This document shows positions 50,410-59,143 of a DNA stretch of 64,000 nucleotides, in pieces. The notes below the pieces were generated by a model that saw nothing but the letters and a program-made list of their open reading frames with translations, was not told the DNA's origin and did not search any database. The position numbers were made by a program, and so were the translations under genes. Origin of the DNA: CAVPOO01 sp963707015 (GTDB lineage: Bacteria > Pseudomonadota > Gammaproteobacteria > Thiohalobacterales > Thiohalobacteraceae); NCBI GenBank assembly GCA_963707015.1, contig CAVPOO010000014.1:1-64000 (forward strand), read 5' to 3'. How positions within the stretch are numbered: position 1 is the stretch's first letter; each line of letters starts with the position of its first letter.

Positions 50410-51756
50410 CTACTGACCGTTTTCAATGCCCGCGTAGATTTCCCCGTCCGCCCCGACTTCGCGGTTCATGTCAGAGAAGGTGCTGTCTTCGTAATAAAAT
50501 TTCACCGAATAATTATTACCATCGACGCCGATCAATGCCCAGGTTTCCCTGACGCTGACATTCCCGATAGTTCCACTGAGCACCAGATAGCCGAAGCCAT
50601 CGATGGTCCATGTGAACGGTATGTCACCCTCTATCGGGTCAGTGGCGAGGCCCGTCCCGTTCGCATTGAAGGTCATGGTCTCGATCGCACCCGGTTCGTT
50701 GAAGGTTTTTCCCGCCACATCGACGGCGGTGAAGGCACGCCCGGTCGGCGTCAGGCAGGCAGCAACGGCTGCCTGATATTGCGCGAAGCTTTTCGGGACC
50801 AGAGGGACCTCATTAATATCATCCCAGCCGGAATCGTCTATCAGGCACGCAGTCAACGCTGCTGCAACGTCGCTTGTCAGTGCCGTGCTGGTTGATCCGC
50901 GCACGATTCCGCCGCCGTCCGTGAACCACACGAAAGCACGGCTGTTTGCGGGATCAGGCGCAATCGGTCCGCTGGCCGTGGCAAAAAAAGCGAACGTCGG
51001 TGTTTCATTAGCCGCAATTGTTGTTGTTGCGGTGCCTGCCGGTACGGTCGGATTGATACAGGCGCCGGTCGACGGGTTGGTTTCACACACACTGATCGTC
51101 ACAGGCAGCGTGGCTGACCCCGTGTCGGCACTGGCCGTGATCGTCCCTGTCGATCCCACGTTTACCGTGGCGACGGCAAAGGCGCCAACCCCGCCGCCCG
51201 ATGCAGGCATATCCAGTGTCCCGGTTCCCGTCGCCAGGGCAATGATGTCCGGCACCGGTGTGCTCGACGCGGACAGCAGCAGGGTATTGAGGCCGCTGGT
51301 GCTGGCCGCAGGGCTGGTATTGGTGCAGTCAAAGCTCAACTCGACGTCGGTCGGTGCAAAGGGTGCGGTCGGCGTGAAGGCAAAGACGAAAGTCTGCGCA
51401 GCGCCTTCGGCAATATCGACGGGGGCATCCGGCGAACCGGTGAGCGCATTGGTCGCCGGATCGGTCGTCTGGTAGAGAAAGTCTGCCGGCACCGGGGTGA
51501 CCGGACTGATGGTGCAGCCGGTTGCCGTACCCGGCCCGGTATTGATCACTGTGGCAAACGCAGTCGCCGTGTTGCCCAGTTCGGTCGAACGGCTGCCGGG
51601 CAGAACGGCTGAAACAAGCGCTGCAAAACCGGCAGCAGGCGCGACGCAGCCCAGCCCCGCGATAGCTGCCGCGGCGATGCCGGAAACACGGATGCTTCCC
51701 AGCTTATTCCAGATCCTTGAATTCCTGATTCCCTTATGTCCCACGCGTACCTCCAT
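50410..51756 (-). CDS. Secreted beta-rich protein (module B) with unique C-terminal domain
   Basis: About 448 residues from ATG 51756 (or 444 from a GTG at 51744 that has GGAGG five bases ahead). The signal peptide is RVSGIAAAAIAGLGCVAPAAGFA. Next is the shared module: LPGSRSTELGNTATAFATVI, FVFAFTPTAPFAPTDVELSF, TPVPDIIALATGTGTL, GAFAVATVNVGSTGTITASA, DPANSRAFVWFTDGGGIVRG. A C-terminal domain of ~140 residues (from LTACLIDDSGWDDINEVPLV) with FTWTIDGFGYLVLSGTIGN and NYSVKFYYEDS occurs only here. The module also appears at 27.5-28.2 kb and 57.7-58.5 kb. Extracellular binding or adhesion is possible but unproven. Confidence 0.75.
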   Translation of the reverse strand: MEVRVGHKGIRNSRIWNKLGSIRVSGIAAAAIAGLGCVAPAAGFAALVSAVLPGSRSTELGNTATAFATVINTGPGTATGCTISPVTPVPADFLYQTTDPATNALTGSPDAPVDIAEGAAQTFVFAFTPTAPFAPTDVELSFDCTNTSPAASTSGLNTLLLSASSTPVPDIIALATGTGTLDMPASGGGVGAFAVATVNVGSTGTITASADTGSATLPVTISVCETNPSTGACINPTVPAGTATTTIAANETPTFAFFATASGPIAPDPANSRAFVWFTDGGGIVRGSTSTALTSDVAAALTACLIDDSGWDDINEVPLVPKSFAQYQAAVAACLTPTGRAFTAVDVAGKTFNEPGAIETMTFNANGTGLATDPIEGDIPFTWTIDGFGYLVLSGTIGNVSVRETWALIGVDGNNYSVKFYYEDSTFSDMNREVGADGEIYAGIENGQ

Positions 51757-52353
51757 GACAGTGTCCACTCCAACAAGATCGTTGAGGTTGCAGATAGTCC
51801 CACAGCAGATAAGGGAACACAAACCCGCGGGGTCTATTCCGGACGCTCTTTGGTTGCGGTGATGGGCCGACACGAAAAGGACTGACAGTGAGGCCTCGGG
51901 AAGAACAGACGCTTGAACATGCGCAAGACTGGAGCGCGCATGAGCGGACGGAGACCTCCACACAGCTGTTACTGGGGAAAGCGCCTGACCGGCCAGAGTC
52001 CGGCCAAAAGTGGTCCTTTGCGGGCGGTGAGTCGCGCGTCAGGGCGGCTCCCCCCACATGGCGCCCGATCTTGACCAGGATCAATTGTCTGAGGGAAAAG
52101 TCTAATCGAGATCAGCCGCCCGGTTTCAGTTGGTCAGGGCACCGACAAGTGACGACCTGACCCGGCTCACCCACCTGATTGCGCAGCGCATCGGCCGTTT
52201 TCTGGAACGCCGAGGCGTGTTGGTGCGGGATGCGGACGACTGCATGGATGCAGGAGAAAGGGCACCAAAAGTAGGCGCTTTCGGCGACGCATGGAGCAGT
52301 TGGCGAGAACAGCTATCTGACCACAGATGCAGTGCAAGTATTGGTCATCATCA
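51757..52353. other. Intergenic, nothing recognised
   Basis: About 600 bp between the module-B gene and the transposase remnant. Open frames on both strands have no start signals or recognisable products. Confidence 0.45.
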
Positions 52354-52600
52354 TGCCCGCGCTGTGAGACCAAGTCGCAATGTACCCCCGGCAAGTATCC
52401 GCGCGTGACACACTGGGAAAATGAGGCTGTTCTGGACGCATTGGAAGCCACGCTTGGATAAGGAGCCAGAGCGAATGCGTGTGCGCAGGCAAACAACGGA
52501 ACATCCCTTCGGGACACTTAAATCGTGGATGGGGTACACACACTTCCAGATGAAGACCCTGAAACACGTCAGTACGAAGATGACTCTGCATGTACTCGCG
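52354..52600 (+). pseudogene. C-terminal fragment of an IS1182-family transposase
   Basis: In one frame CETKSQCTPGKYPRVTHWEN and EAVLDALEA, then after a single-C insertion near 52448 RLDKEPERMRVRRQTTEHPF and GTLKSWMGYTHFQMKTLKHV...MTLHVLA. This is the well-conserved C-terminal region of IS1182-type transposases (cysteine pair, W-E-x-E, VRR-T-EHPFG-LK-WMG). Upstream catalytic parts and both ends are missing, and the frameshift confirms decay. It joins directly to the Kef-like fragment on the other strand. Confidence 0.8.
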
Positions 52601-52708
52601 CAGGTAACCGACGATGGGACTCAGCCCCAGCGGGCGCATGAGAGTAATCGCCAGTATGCCGACAACGAGCAGAATGATCACCGGCTCCAGCGCATAGACG
52701 TTTTCCAT
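52601..52708 (-). pseudogene. N-terminal fragment of a Kef-type (CPA2) cation/proton antiporter
   Basis: MENVYALEPVIILLVVGILA and ITLMRPLGLSPIVGYL are the first ~36 residues of a monovalent cation:proton antiporter-2 protein, including LSPIVGYL at the end of the first helix. Beyond codon 36 the frame is antisense transposase sequence, so the gene was cut by the IS1182 element. Confidence 0.65.
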
Positions 52709-52729
52709 CGCAAGTTCTCGTTCTAATGC

Positions 52730-53325
52730 GCGCCTGAAAATAGACTCATGTGAAGGAGTGGATACCGGCGCGGCCTTTCCCTCAACCCGTGTTGGAAAGT
52801 CATGGTCTGTTTCGACCGAAACGACATGCCGCCCATACCAGCCTCGGTTCCGCCTTGCCCGTCACAACGTTCCCTGCTGCGGTTAATTATAGGTGCCATT
52901 CCACCTGTCCGCTGTTGTTTCGAACGACGGCCGGTACTTCCGGGCTCCGGTGATCCGGGCGGGACGGCCAAGCCGCCCGGTGCGGCGGGCCCGCCTGTCT
53001 GTACGGGGGATGGGGTTGCGGGTATAAACGGGGGGAAGTTCGGGGTGAACAGCGCAAGGGCTTTCCCCGCCTTTCTCCCCGGGCGGCGTCAGAATGGTAT
53101 GAGGTGATGAGATGATGGTAAGGGTGTCGACTCGACAGCCGACCGTGTTTACGGAAAGCGCCAATCACGGTGAGCTATGCAGGTTAACCGTTCCGGCCAT
53201 CGGTTTCGCGTCGGTATGACATTATGCTTCATTCCAGCATGGTTCATCCCATCTTCCCTGAGCCGGGAATGGAGCCGGCTGAGCATTGCCGGCGCACGCG
53301 GGCAACGCGTGGTCGCCCAATAGCC
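52730..53325. other. Intergenic, nothing recognised
   Basis: About 600 bp, strongly G/C-skewed around 52940-53090 (runs such as GGCGGGACGG and ACGGGGGGAAG). Composition differs from the flanks, but no gene is supported. Upstream part of the DNA glycosylase frame (53224-53325) lacks similarity. Confidence 0.45.
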
Positions 53326-53877
53326 ATGCGCAAACTCCCCCGCCGGTTCTACGACCGCGACACGATCGTCGTCGCGCGCGAACTGCTCGGCAAGTACCTG
53401 GTCCACGTGTCGCAGGGCGTTGAGCGCATCGGCCGGATTGTAGAGGTCGAGGCCTACCTTGGGCCACACGATCTCGCCGCCCACTCCGCGCGGGGTCGCA
53501 CCGCGCGTACCGAGGTCATGTTCGGACCGCCCGGTCATGCCTACGTTTACCTGATCTACGGGATGCACTGCTGCATGAACGTGGTGACCCGGGAGGAAGG
53601 ACACGCCTCGGCCGTGCTGCTGCGCGCCGTGGAGCCGGTGCAGAATATCGAGGAGCGCACTTCGGGACCGGGACTGCTGTGCAAGGCCATGGAAATCGAC
53701 CGGCGGCTGAACGCGCATGACCTCGTGAGCGCGGACTTCTATATTGCCTCGCACTCCGGCGAGGCGCCGGTCACGATCGTCAGACGGCCGCGCGTCGGCG
53801 TGGACTACGCGGGTCACTGGGCGAAACGGCTGCTGCGCTTCTACGTCAAGGGCAGTCTGTTCGTGTCGAAGCGCTAG
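53326..53877 (+). CDS. 3-methyladenine DNA glycosylase (AAG/MPG family)
   Basis: A 183-residue repair enzyme of the mammalian-type AAG family (putative 3-methyladenine DNA glycosylase, EC 3.2.2.21-type). It has KLPRRFYDRDTIVVARELLG, then RIGRIVEVEAYLGPHDLAAH with the catalytic Glu in EVEAY and His in DxAAH. FGPPGHAYVYLIYGMHCCMN is the minor-groove intercalation region, and SGPGLLCKAMEIDRRLNAHD the product-binding segment. It removes alkylated or deaminated purines. The ATG at 53326 gives the family-standard N-terminus; the longer open frame upstream is unsupported. Single gene, no partner nearby. Confidence 0.93.
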   Translation: MRKLPRRFYDRDTIVVARELLGKYLVHVSQGVERIGRIVEVEAYLGPHDLAAHSARGRTARTEVMFGPPGHAYVYLIYGMHCCMNVVTREEGHASAVLLRAVEPVQNIEERTSGPGLLCKAMEIDRRLNAHDLVSADFYIASHSGEAPVTIVRRPRVGVDYAGHWAKRLLRFYVKGSLFVSKR

Positions 53878-54130
53878 CGTGCGGAGCCCGGCAATGGCCG
53901 AAGACAAGCCGGCACTCGACTATCAGCCCCGACTCGACACGCGGCGTTCACTATCTGCGCCGAACGGCATCGACCGCTGCAACTGTCGGGAACTCACTGT
54001 CATGCGCCGATATCCGGCGAGATGTCCGCGAAATTCTTCAGTGTCCAGCCGCCGGGCGTCCCGGGCAGGCCACAAGCTGGCGGACAATCAGTCCGCCTGC
54101 GTGTCTGAAGCATAAGGCGAATTCGCAAGA

Positions 54131-54409
54131 ATGCGATCATGTTGCCAGTTGCCAACTCGCAGGGAACCCAGTGCCGGCGTTGGTGCGCGTGTCTACGAGC
54201 GCCATGACCCGGAACGAACCCTCCTTTACCAGCTTGTCAAAGCATACTGCGCCGCTTGCCTGTCCCACCAGGCGGCAGAGGGCGCGGAGTTGCCAAAATA
54301 TGTCGAGCAGGAGTTCGAGGATTACCTCAAATGCGGTCACGTAACGTACGGTTTCCTGCGGCTGCGCTGCGACACCTGCCATGCCAAACACCTGATGGCG
54401 TTCAGTTGC
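54131..54409 (+). pseudogene. IS91-family transposase, 5' part
   Basis: VYERHDPERTLLYQLVKAYC, then LPKYVEQEFEDYLKCGHVTY and RLRCDTCHAKHLMAFSC match the N-terminal zinc-binding region of IS91-type transposases. The frame is interrupted after FSC by the TIR element (54403-54901) and resumes at 54902 in the same frame. Upstream codons from 54131 do not match clearly. Confidence 0.75.
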
Positions 54410-54445
54410 TATCTGGAGTTGGAGACTATCCAAAGTAACGGCCTT

Positions 54446-54703
54446 TCAGGAGACCTGGTGAAGTGAGAGAGTTGATTCCAGGCGGTCTAGCCCGCATTTC
54501 TCACCAGGATGACACGCCCTCGCTTGATCTTTGAATCCACAAACCATTTTCCTCAATCGGAAATACAGCCCGTATTCCGCTCCATCGGAAAAGGTGTGAA
54601 TCCAAATCTCTGAGTTTCCACCCTCTGCGCAATGATGCCGCCGAATGAAAACTCTGCGCGCGGCTTCACCAAGGGTGTGAGCGCCTAAACACCTGCACAC
54701 CAT
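54446..54703 (-). CDS. Small ORF 2 of the TIR element
   Basis: An 85-residue product: MVCRCLGAHTLGEAARRVFI, then GNSEIWIHTFSDGAEYGLYF, then RLRKMVCGFKDQARACHPGE and a Leu/Ser-rich end. The frame is open 14 codons further upstream, so the exact start is uncertain. It follows ORF 1 (stop at 54714) by 10 bp. Composition (basic with several Cys and aromatic strands) is protein-like, but I recognise no family. It ends 17 bp inside the left inverted repeat. It may be a cargo gene or one half of a two-gene module. Confidence 0.45.
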   Translation of the reverse strand: MVCRCLGAHTLGEAARRVFIRRHHCAEGGNSEIWIHTFSDGAEYGLYFRLRKMVCGFKDQARACHPGEKCGLDRLESTLSLHQVS

Positions 54704-54713
54704 TGAGTCTGCG

Positions 54714-54881
54714 TTATCCCCGGACCTCGTTTGTCGAGTGCTTTAAATCGATGACCGACTCATCGTCGAGCCTACTGGCGAGAAAATACTCGGAGTACAG
54801 CTCCGCCAAGACCCCGTAAACGAAGGGATCGCCGTCGCCGACTCCAAATAGTCTCAAACTCCAGATAGCAGCTGCTATCAT
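54714..54881 (-). CDS. Small ORF 1 of the TIR element
   Basis: A 55-residue product beginning MIAAAIWSLRLFGVGDGDPF, then VYGVLAELYSEYFLASRLDD, then ESVIDLKHSTNEVRG. The ATG lies outside the right inverted repeat in the terminal palindrome, and the inverted repeat encodes residues 6-12. Composition is protein-like (acidic helix with alternating hydrophobics). No ribosome-binding site better than GAGCTC is seen. Function unknown. Confidence 0.45.
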   Translation of the reverse strand: MIAAAIWSLRLFGVGDGDPFVYGVLAELYSEYFLASRLDDESVIDLKHSTNEVRG

Positions 54882-54901
54882 GAGCTCACGATAGCAGTTG
54901 C

Positions 54902-55195
54902 AAACGACGCGGCTTCTGCTCCAGCTGCGGGGCGCAGCGCATGGCCGAGAGTGCGGCCCTGTTAGTGGCTGAAGTCTTTCCCGAACAGCCTGTGCGCCAA
55001 TCGGTGTTGAGCTTTCCGTATCCGTTACGTTTCCTGCTCGCGAGCCGTCCGGCGATCATGGGCCAGGTGCCGGGTATCGTCTACTCGCGGAATTTTGTGA
55101 ATGACGCGAGTTGGCCTATTGTGTTGAAAAACCGGGTTTCCAGGTTGGTTCTAAACATATTAGCCCGGAGGTGTGTGATGGTCTTGAGCACGTAG
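54902..55195 (+). pseudogene. IS91-family transposase, continuation
   Basis: KRRGFCSSCGAQRMAESAAL, LVAEVFPEQPVRQSVLSFPY and PLRFLLASRPAIMGQVPGIV continue the IS91 transposase after the inserted element. Similarity ends near 55085 (GIVYSR) and the frame stops at 55195. The catalytic HUH and Tyr regions are missing, so the transposase is dead irrespective of the insertion. Confidence 0.75.
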
Positions 55196-55522
55196 GGAGG
55201 CAGTGCAGATGCCGGGATCTCATTAGAGGAAGTCTCTGGTGAACTGTGGCATCCAAGTTATGTCGAACATCTGATCAAAATCACTTTGAGCAAAAAATTC
55301 GGACTCTCACGCTTTTCGCGTTTTTCAGCACAATAGGCCGTACTCGGTCAATTAGGCAAGTAATGACCGAGTGGTTCTATCAGATGGCCCGTAGGATCGA
55401 GATGGTGAGAAGCTGAGATGTCCTTGACGACGGCACCTGCTTCGTACAAGATTCTGCGTACTGCGCGGCTGGACGTCTTTCCCTGCTTCCAACATTTTTC
55501 TGAGTGCTCGCGGAGGTCAATA
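55196..55522. other. Intergenic, nothing recognised
   Basis: About 330 bp between the IS91 remnant and the beta-helix gene; AT-richer than the surroundings. It may carry the promoter of the beta-helix gene. Confidence 0.45.
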
Positions 55523-56623
55523 ATGATCGATCATTCGAATGCTGCCCGCAACCATGCTCGGACGCTTGTCTTGATGCTGTGGAGCGGTGCCTGCGGATTA
55601 GGTGTGGCCGCACTGCCAGGGATCGTCCACGCGACTGCCTGCGGTGACACCCTGACGGCTGGACAGGTGCTCGACCATTCTCTGCTCGAGTGCAATGTGT
55701 TTCCAGCGCTGACTATCGAGGGACCGGGGAGCTTCGATCTCAACGGCCATACGATTTCCTGCGCCCTGCCTGAGGACGGTACGCTGACGGGTACGGGAAT
55801 TAGGGTGACCGGATCCGGGGCGAGTATCCATCACGGCACCATTGAGAACTGTGACCGGGGTGTGGTCGTCGGCGGTGACGGCCAGCACCTGCTGAGGAAG
55901 CTGACCGTGAAATCCCCGGAGGTAACAAACGACGCGGGCAATATTTACAACAATGGGATCGCCTTCCACGGGTTGAGCAGCCGTAACCGATTTGTCCGAA
56001 ACAAGGTTGTTCACTACGCGGGGGAAGGGTTCAGGCTGGATGATAAGGGTTCAGCCAACGACAACGTCCTTAGCCTAAATCTGGTGACAGAAAGTGCAAA
56101 TCACGCCTTTCGGGTGAACGGCGGACAGCGCAATCTGTTCCTGGCAAATGTGGCCCGCACTAACACGGGACCCAAAGGCGGAAAAGTCCAGGGGGAAGGG
56201 TTCAGATCACAGGATCGCGGCACCCGGTTTATTGCCAACGTGGCGATTGGGAATGGCGACGAAGGATTCCGTCTGCGCGACGCAGCGGCAACGGAAAACC
56301 TGCTGATCGGCAACACCGCAAGGGGGAACGGTTTGGATCCCTGCGATCTGGCGGCAGACGACGCGAATCCTGGCATCGCCATTACGGGCGGGAGTTCAGG
56401 TAACTGGGTAATCTACAATACGGTGGATGGCAATTGCGTCGGCCTCTTTGTCAACACGTTGTCGGTCGGGAATTGGATCGCCAGGAATACCGCCCTGAAT
56501 AATGCACTCATCGACGTGGCCGATGGCAACTCGAACTGCGACATGAACGCATGGTTGGGCAACGAGTTCAACACCAGCGCAGTGGGTCCTTTGTTCAACG
56601 AGGACCCAGGTTGCATCCACTAA
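55523..56623 (+). CDS. Secreted right-handed beta-helix protein (NosD/pectate-lyase-like)
   Basis: A 366-residue exported protein. The signal peptide covers LVLMLWSGACGLGVAALPGIVHA. The rest consists of parallel beta-helix coils with the usual N/G/V spacing: IEGPGSFDLNGHTISCA, GIRVTGSGASIHHGTIENCD, GIAFHGLSSRNRFVRNKVVH, EGFRLDDKGSANDNVLSLNL, RNLFLANVARTNTGPKGG, GFRLRDAAATENLLIGNTAR. Right-handed beta-helices of this kind occur in NosD, pectate lyases and surface adhesins; no catalytic triad can be assigned. GGAGGTCAATA precedes the ATG. R2 copy h lies downstream. Confidence 0.85.
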   Translation: MIDHSNAARNHARTLVLMLWSGACGLGVAALPGIVHATACGDTLTAGQVLDHSLLECNVFPALTIEGPGSFDLNGHTISCALPEDGTLTGTGIRVTGSGASIHHGTIENCDRGVVVGGDGQHLLRKLTVKSPEVTNDAGNIYNNGIAFHGLSSRNRFVRNKVVHYAGEGFRLDDKGSANDNVLSLNLVTESANHAFRVNGGQRNLFLANVARTNTGPKGGKVQGEGFRSQDRGTRFIANVAIGNGDEGFRLRDAAATENLLIGNTARGNGLDPCDLAADDANPGIAITGGSSGNWVIYNTVDGNCVGLFVNTLSVGNWIARNTALNNALIDVADGNSNCDMNAWLGNEFNTSAVGPLFNEDPGCIH

Positions 56624-56686
56624 CAAGGCCGGACTCCGCTGACTGACGGGGAACAGCAACCGGAATGGGGCAGTGGCACTGAAGAA

Positions 56687-56863
56687 TGGCACTTACTTAA
56701 GTCGAAATGTAGGGTGGGTTAGCGCTTTTTGCGTAACCCACCGGGCGTTGCGAAGCAACGCGATGAATATGTGACGAGTGCCTGCCGGCACATCTGGTGG
56801 GTTAGGGCACAAACTGCGTGCATCACCCTACATTGATTATGCAACCGCCGAGTAGGATGGTCA
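56687..56863 (+). repeat. R2 element, copy h
   Basis: Best-preserved left end: TGGCACTTACTTAAGTCGAA, followed by GTAGGGTGGGTTAGCGC and CGTAACCCACC. The right part reads GGTGGGTTAGGGCACAAAC...CACCCTACATTGATTATGCA, ending degenerate near 56863. Confidence 0.9.
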
Positions 56864-56953
56864 CTGAACCTGTCTTGATCTGAATGACTGCTTGCAGTAT
56901 TAAATGGAAGACACGACGGAACGGAGAGGGCATCCAGGAATGGGAGAGGAATA

Positions 56954-58501
56954 ATGAAGAGCAGTATTGTCAGCAGTATCGCCGCGATTGGCTTGTTCTG
57001 GGTTGTACAGACGCCCGCCATAACGCTGACGGAGTGGGGAACTTCAGCCAGTGCATCCAGTGCGGACTGCACAATTGTCCTCTGCAGCAAAACAGATTTC
57101 TTACTGTTCTTTAATCCGATCATCGATGGCCCCTCAGATGGCGGTCTTAACCAGACATCCGCCGCGCTGCTGGATTATGTCAATCCGGAGGGCAGGGGCA
57201 CGGTGAGCGCCAGTATTGCGCTGCAGGGGGGACTGTCCATCCCGATACTCAAGGCCCGGGCGGAATCGGTGGATGCCAATGGCTGGGTCAGTGCCCTGGC
57301 GATGGGGATCCAGGGCTACCAGTTCACGGGCAGCGACGGCACCACCATCAGCCTGGACTCCGCACTGACAGGCAGTGTGACGAATACCAGTGGCTCCGAT
57401 GTCACCGGCTTGAGTGTCGGCGTCTGGCTGATCATGGGTGATCCTGCGGTGGTATTTCCCACGGCAACCAGCCTGTCGGATCTGGTCCTGCAGATTGCGG
57501 TAATGCCGATCGTGGATTCCTTCACGTGGGAAGATCTCAGCACCGGTGTCGTTGACCGCGGCACCACCACGACAGACACGGGCGATCAGCTCGAAATAAC
57601 GTTGAATAACGGGGATGAGTTCTACGTACTTGCCGCCCTGACCGCCGCGGCGGATGGCACGGGTGCGGTGGCGGATGCATTCAGTACCTTTGAAATGGGC
57701 TTCAACACCACGGAGCTGGTGCCAGCCGTTGTCCCGGCCCCTGATACCACGGTTGTGGCGGCTACCTTGCCCACCAGCCGCTCAGTCCAGCTCGGCAGCA
57801 CGGCGACGGCCTTTGCCACCGTTATCAACACAGGCAGCGCCACTGCCACAGACTGCGGCATCGCAGCGCTGACGAGCGTGTCGGCAGACTTCGCTTATCA
57901 GACCACCGATGCGGCCAACGCACTTGTCGGGACCGCTAATACGCCAGTCGATATAGCGGCAGGCGGGAGCCAAAGCTATGTATTCGCGTTCACGCCAACG
58001 GCGCCAATCCCTCCAGCCGACGTGCAGCTCACCTTTGACTGTGCCAACACCGAACCGGCCGCGGTCACGGTGGGCCTCAACACGCTGCTGCTTGTCGCCG
58101 ACAGCAACCCGGTGCCGGACATCGTGGCACTCGGGGCTACCCTCTCGGGCGATGGCATCGTGAACCTGTCAGGCACTGGCGTCTTCTCGGTGGCCACGGT
58201 CAACGTGGGTGTCGCGGGTACCCTCACCGTCAGTGCCGATACCGGCAACGTCAGCTTGCCGGTGAGTGTCGCGATGTGCGAGACGGAACCGGCCACGGGG
58301 GTGTGCATCAATCCGACTGTGCCAACCTCAGCGCCAGTGACAACATCCATTGATGCGGGCGCTACGCCCACCTTTGCATTCTTTGTCACCAGTACGGCCA
58401 GCGTGCCGTTCGATCCGGCCAATAACCGCGTCTTTGTACGCTTCGAGGATACGGGTGGCGTGACACGGGGCGCGACAAGCGTCGCGGTTCGAACCTTATA
58501 G
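56954..58501 (+). CDS. Secreted beta-rich protein (module C) with PEP-CTERM-like ectodomain
   Basis: A 515-residue exported protein. The signal peptide is MKSSIVSSIAAIGLFWVVQTPA. Residues ~25-265 resemble ectodomains of PEP-CTERM proteins (FTGSDGTTISLDSALTGSVT, DVTGLSVGVWLIMGDPAVVF, LEITLNNGDEFYVLAALTAA) but there is no sorting signal. From ~275 the shared module follows: LPTSRSVQLGSTATAFATVI, YVFAFTPTAPIPPADVQLTF, NPVPDIVALGATLSGDGIVN, DPANNRVFVRFEDTGGVTRG, with TSVAVRTL at the end. GGGAGAGGAATA precedes the ATG. The paralogous small membrane protein starts 90 bp downstream. Confidence 0.75.
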   Translation: MKSSIVSSIAAIGLFWVVQTPAITLTEWGTSASASSADCTIVLCSKTDFLLFFNPIIDGPSDGGLNQTSAALLDYVNPEGRGTVSASIALQGGLSIPILKARAESVDANGWVSALAMGIQGYQFTGSDGTTISLDSALTGSVTNTSGSDVTGLSVGVWLIMGDPAVVFPTATSLSDLVLQIAVMPIVDSFTWEDLSTGVVDRGTTTTDTGDQLEITLNNGDEFYVLAALTAAADGTGAVADAFSTFEMGFNTTELVPAVVPAPDTTVVAATLPTSRSVQLGSTATAFATVINTGSATATDCGIAALTSVSADFAYQTTDAANALVGTANTPVDIAAGGSQSYVFAFTPTAPIPPADVQLTFDCANTEPAAVTVGLNTLLLVADSNPVPDIVALGATLSGDGIVNLSGTGVFSVATVNVGVAGTLTVSADTGNVSLPVSVAMCETEPATGVCINPTVPTSAPVTTSIDAGATPTFAFFVTSTASVPFDPANNRVFVRFEDTGGVTRGATSVAVRTL

Positions 58502-58591
58502 AGAGTTTGAGACGGATAAAAACTGTTAGGCTGTACTGAATGGTGAACCCGGATACGTTTTAACCAGATCACCTTTCGTAGCGGAGGCCTT

Positions 58592-58867
58592 ATGCGCATT
58601 AACGTCATTGCTCTATCGGTTACAGCCGGACTGTTTTGGGGTGCAGCGATGCTTATCGTTGCCTCCGCGAACGCGATTTGGCCGAGTTACGGCGGTGCTT
58701 TCCTTGAGCTGGCGGCCTCCATATACTCGGGCTACGATCCCGGCCCTGGCATTGGGCCGATCATTATAGTGACCCTTTACGGGTTAGTAGACGGGGCCAT
58801 TGCGGGTGCCGTATTCGGCTGGCTCTACAATTTGCTATTGCGGAAGTTTCCGAGTGCCGGCGCCTAA
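58592..58867 (+). CDS. Small holin-like membrane protein, paralog 2
   Basis: Near-identical to the protein at 17871-18146: 91 residues, four substitutions (GPGI for GPGV, and three changes in the last helix region LLLRKFPSAGA). Both helices and the GYDPGPG linker are conserved, as are ~25 bp of leader ending GCGGAGGCCTT before the ATG. The gene lies between the module-C gene and a fragment of the same module, which suggests it came with a duplication event. Function unknown; holin annotation is by similarity of architecture only. Confidence 0.8.
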   Translation: MRINVIALSVTAGLFWGAAMLIVASANAIWPSYGGAFLELAASIYSGYDPGPGIGPIIIVTLYGLVDGAIAGAVFGWLYNLLLRKFPSAGA

Positions 58868-59143
58868 CTGCGCCGTTGATTGAGACACTCAGCGAACGCT
58901 GCCGCGGTGGCTCTCGGTTTGAGGGTGTCCGCTTCTATTTGCCCTGCTGAAGCTAACATCGATTCTCAGCCGCCCTCTGTGCCGGTCTACAGGCGTCAGA
59001 ATGGATATGTGGCTAGTGTTCTAGTGGTGTTTTTGTGCAGGAGAAAAATCGGCGAACTTCGGTTTGGGGGTCGCCGTTTTTGCCATCGTTCCCAAGAGCA
59101 GCCATTTTCGGAAGGTATTTGCCTGTCTCCTGTTCAGTCAAGC

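Larger units (their letters stand above)
54403..54901. mobile_element. TIR element with 7-bp target duplication inside the IS91 transposase
   Basis: A ~485-bp insert (54410-54894) lies between two copies of CAGTTGC (54403-54409 and 54895-54901). Inverted repeats of 21 bp with one mismatch, beginning CTATCTGGAGTT on the left (54409-54429) and inverse at 54848-54868, mark the element. After the right repeat a third near-copy of the target, CAGCTGC (54869-54875), precedes TATCATGAGCTCACGATAG. Deleting 54410-54901 restores the transposase reading frame (FSC then KRRGFCSSCG). Two minus-strand small ORFs fill the interior. Confidence 0.75.
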
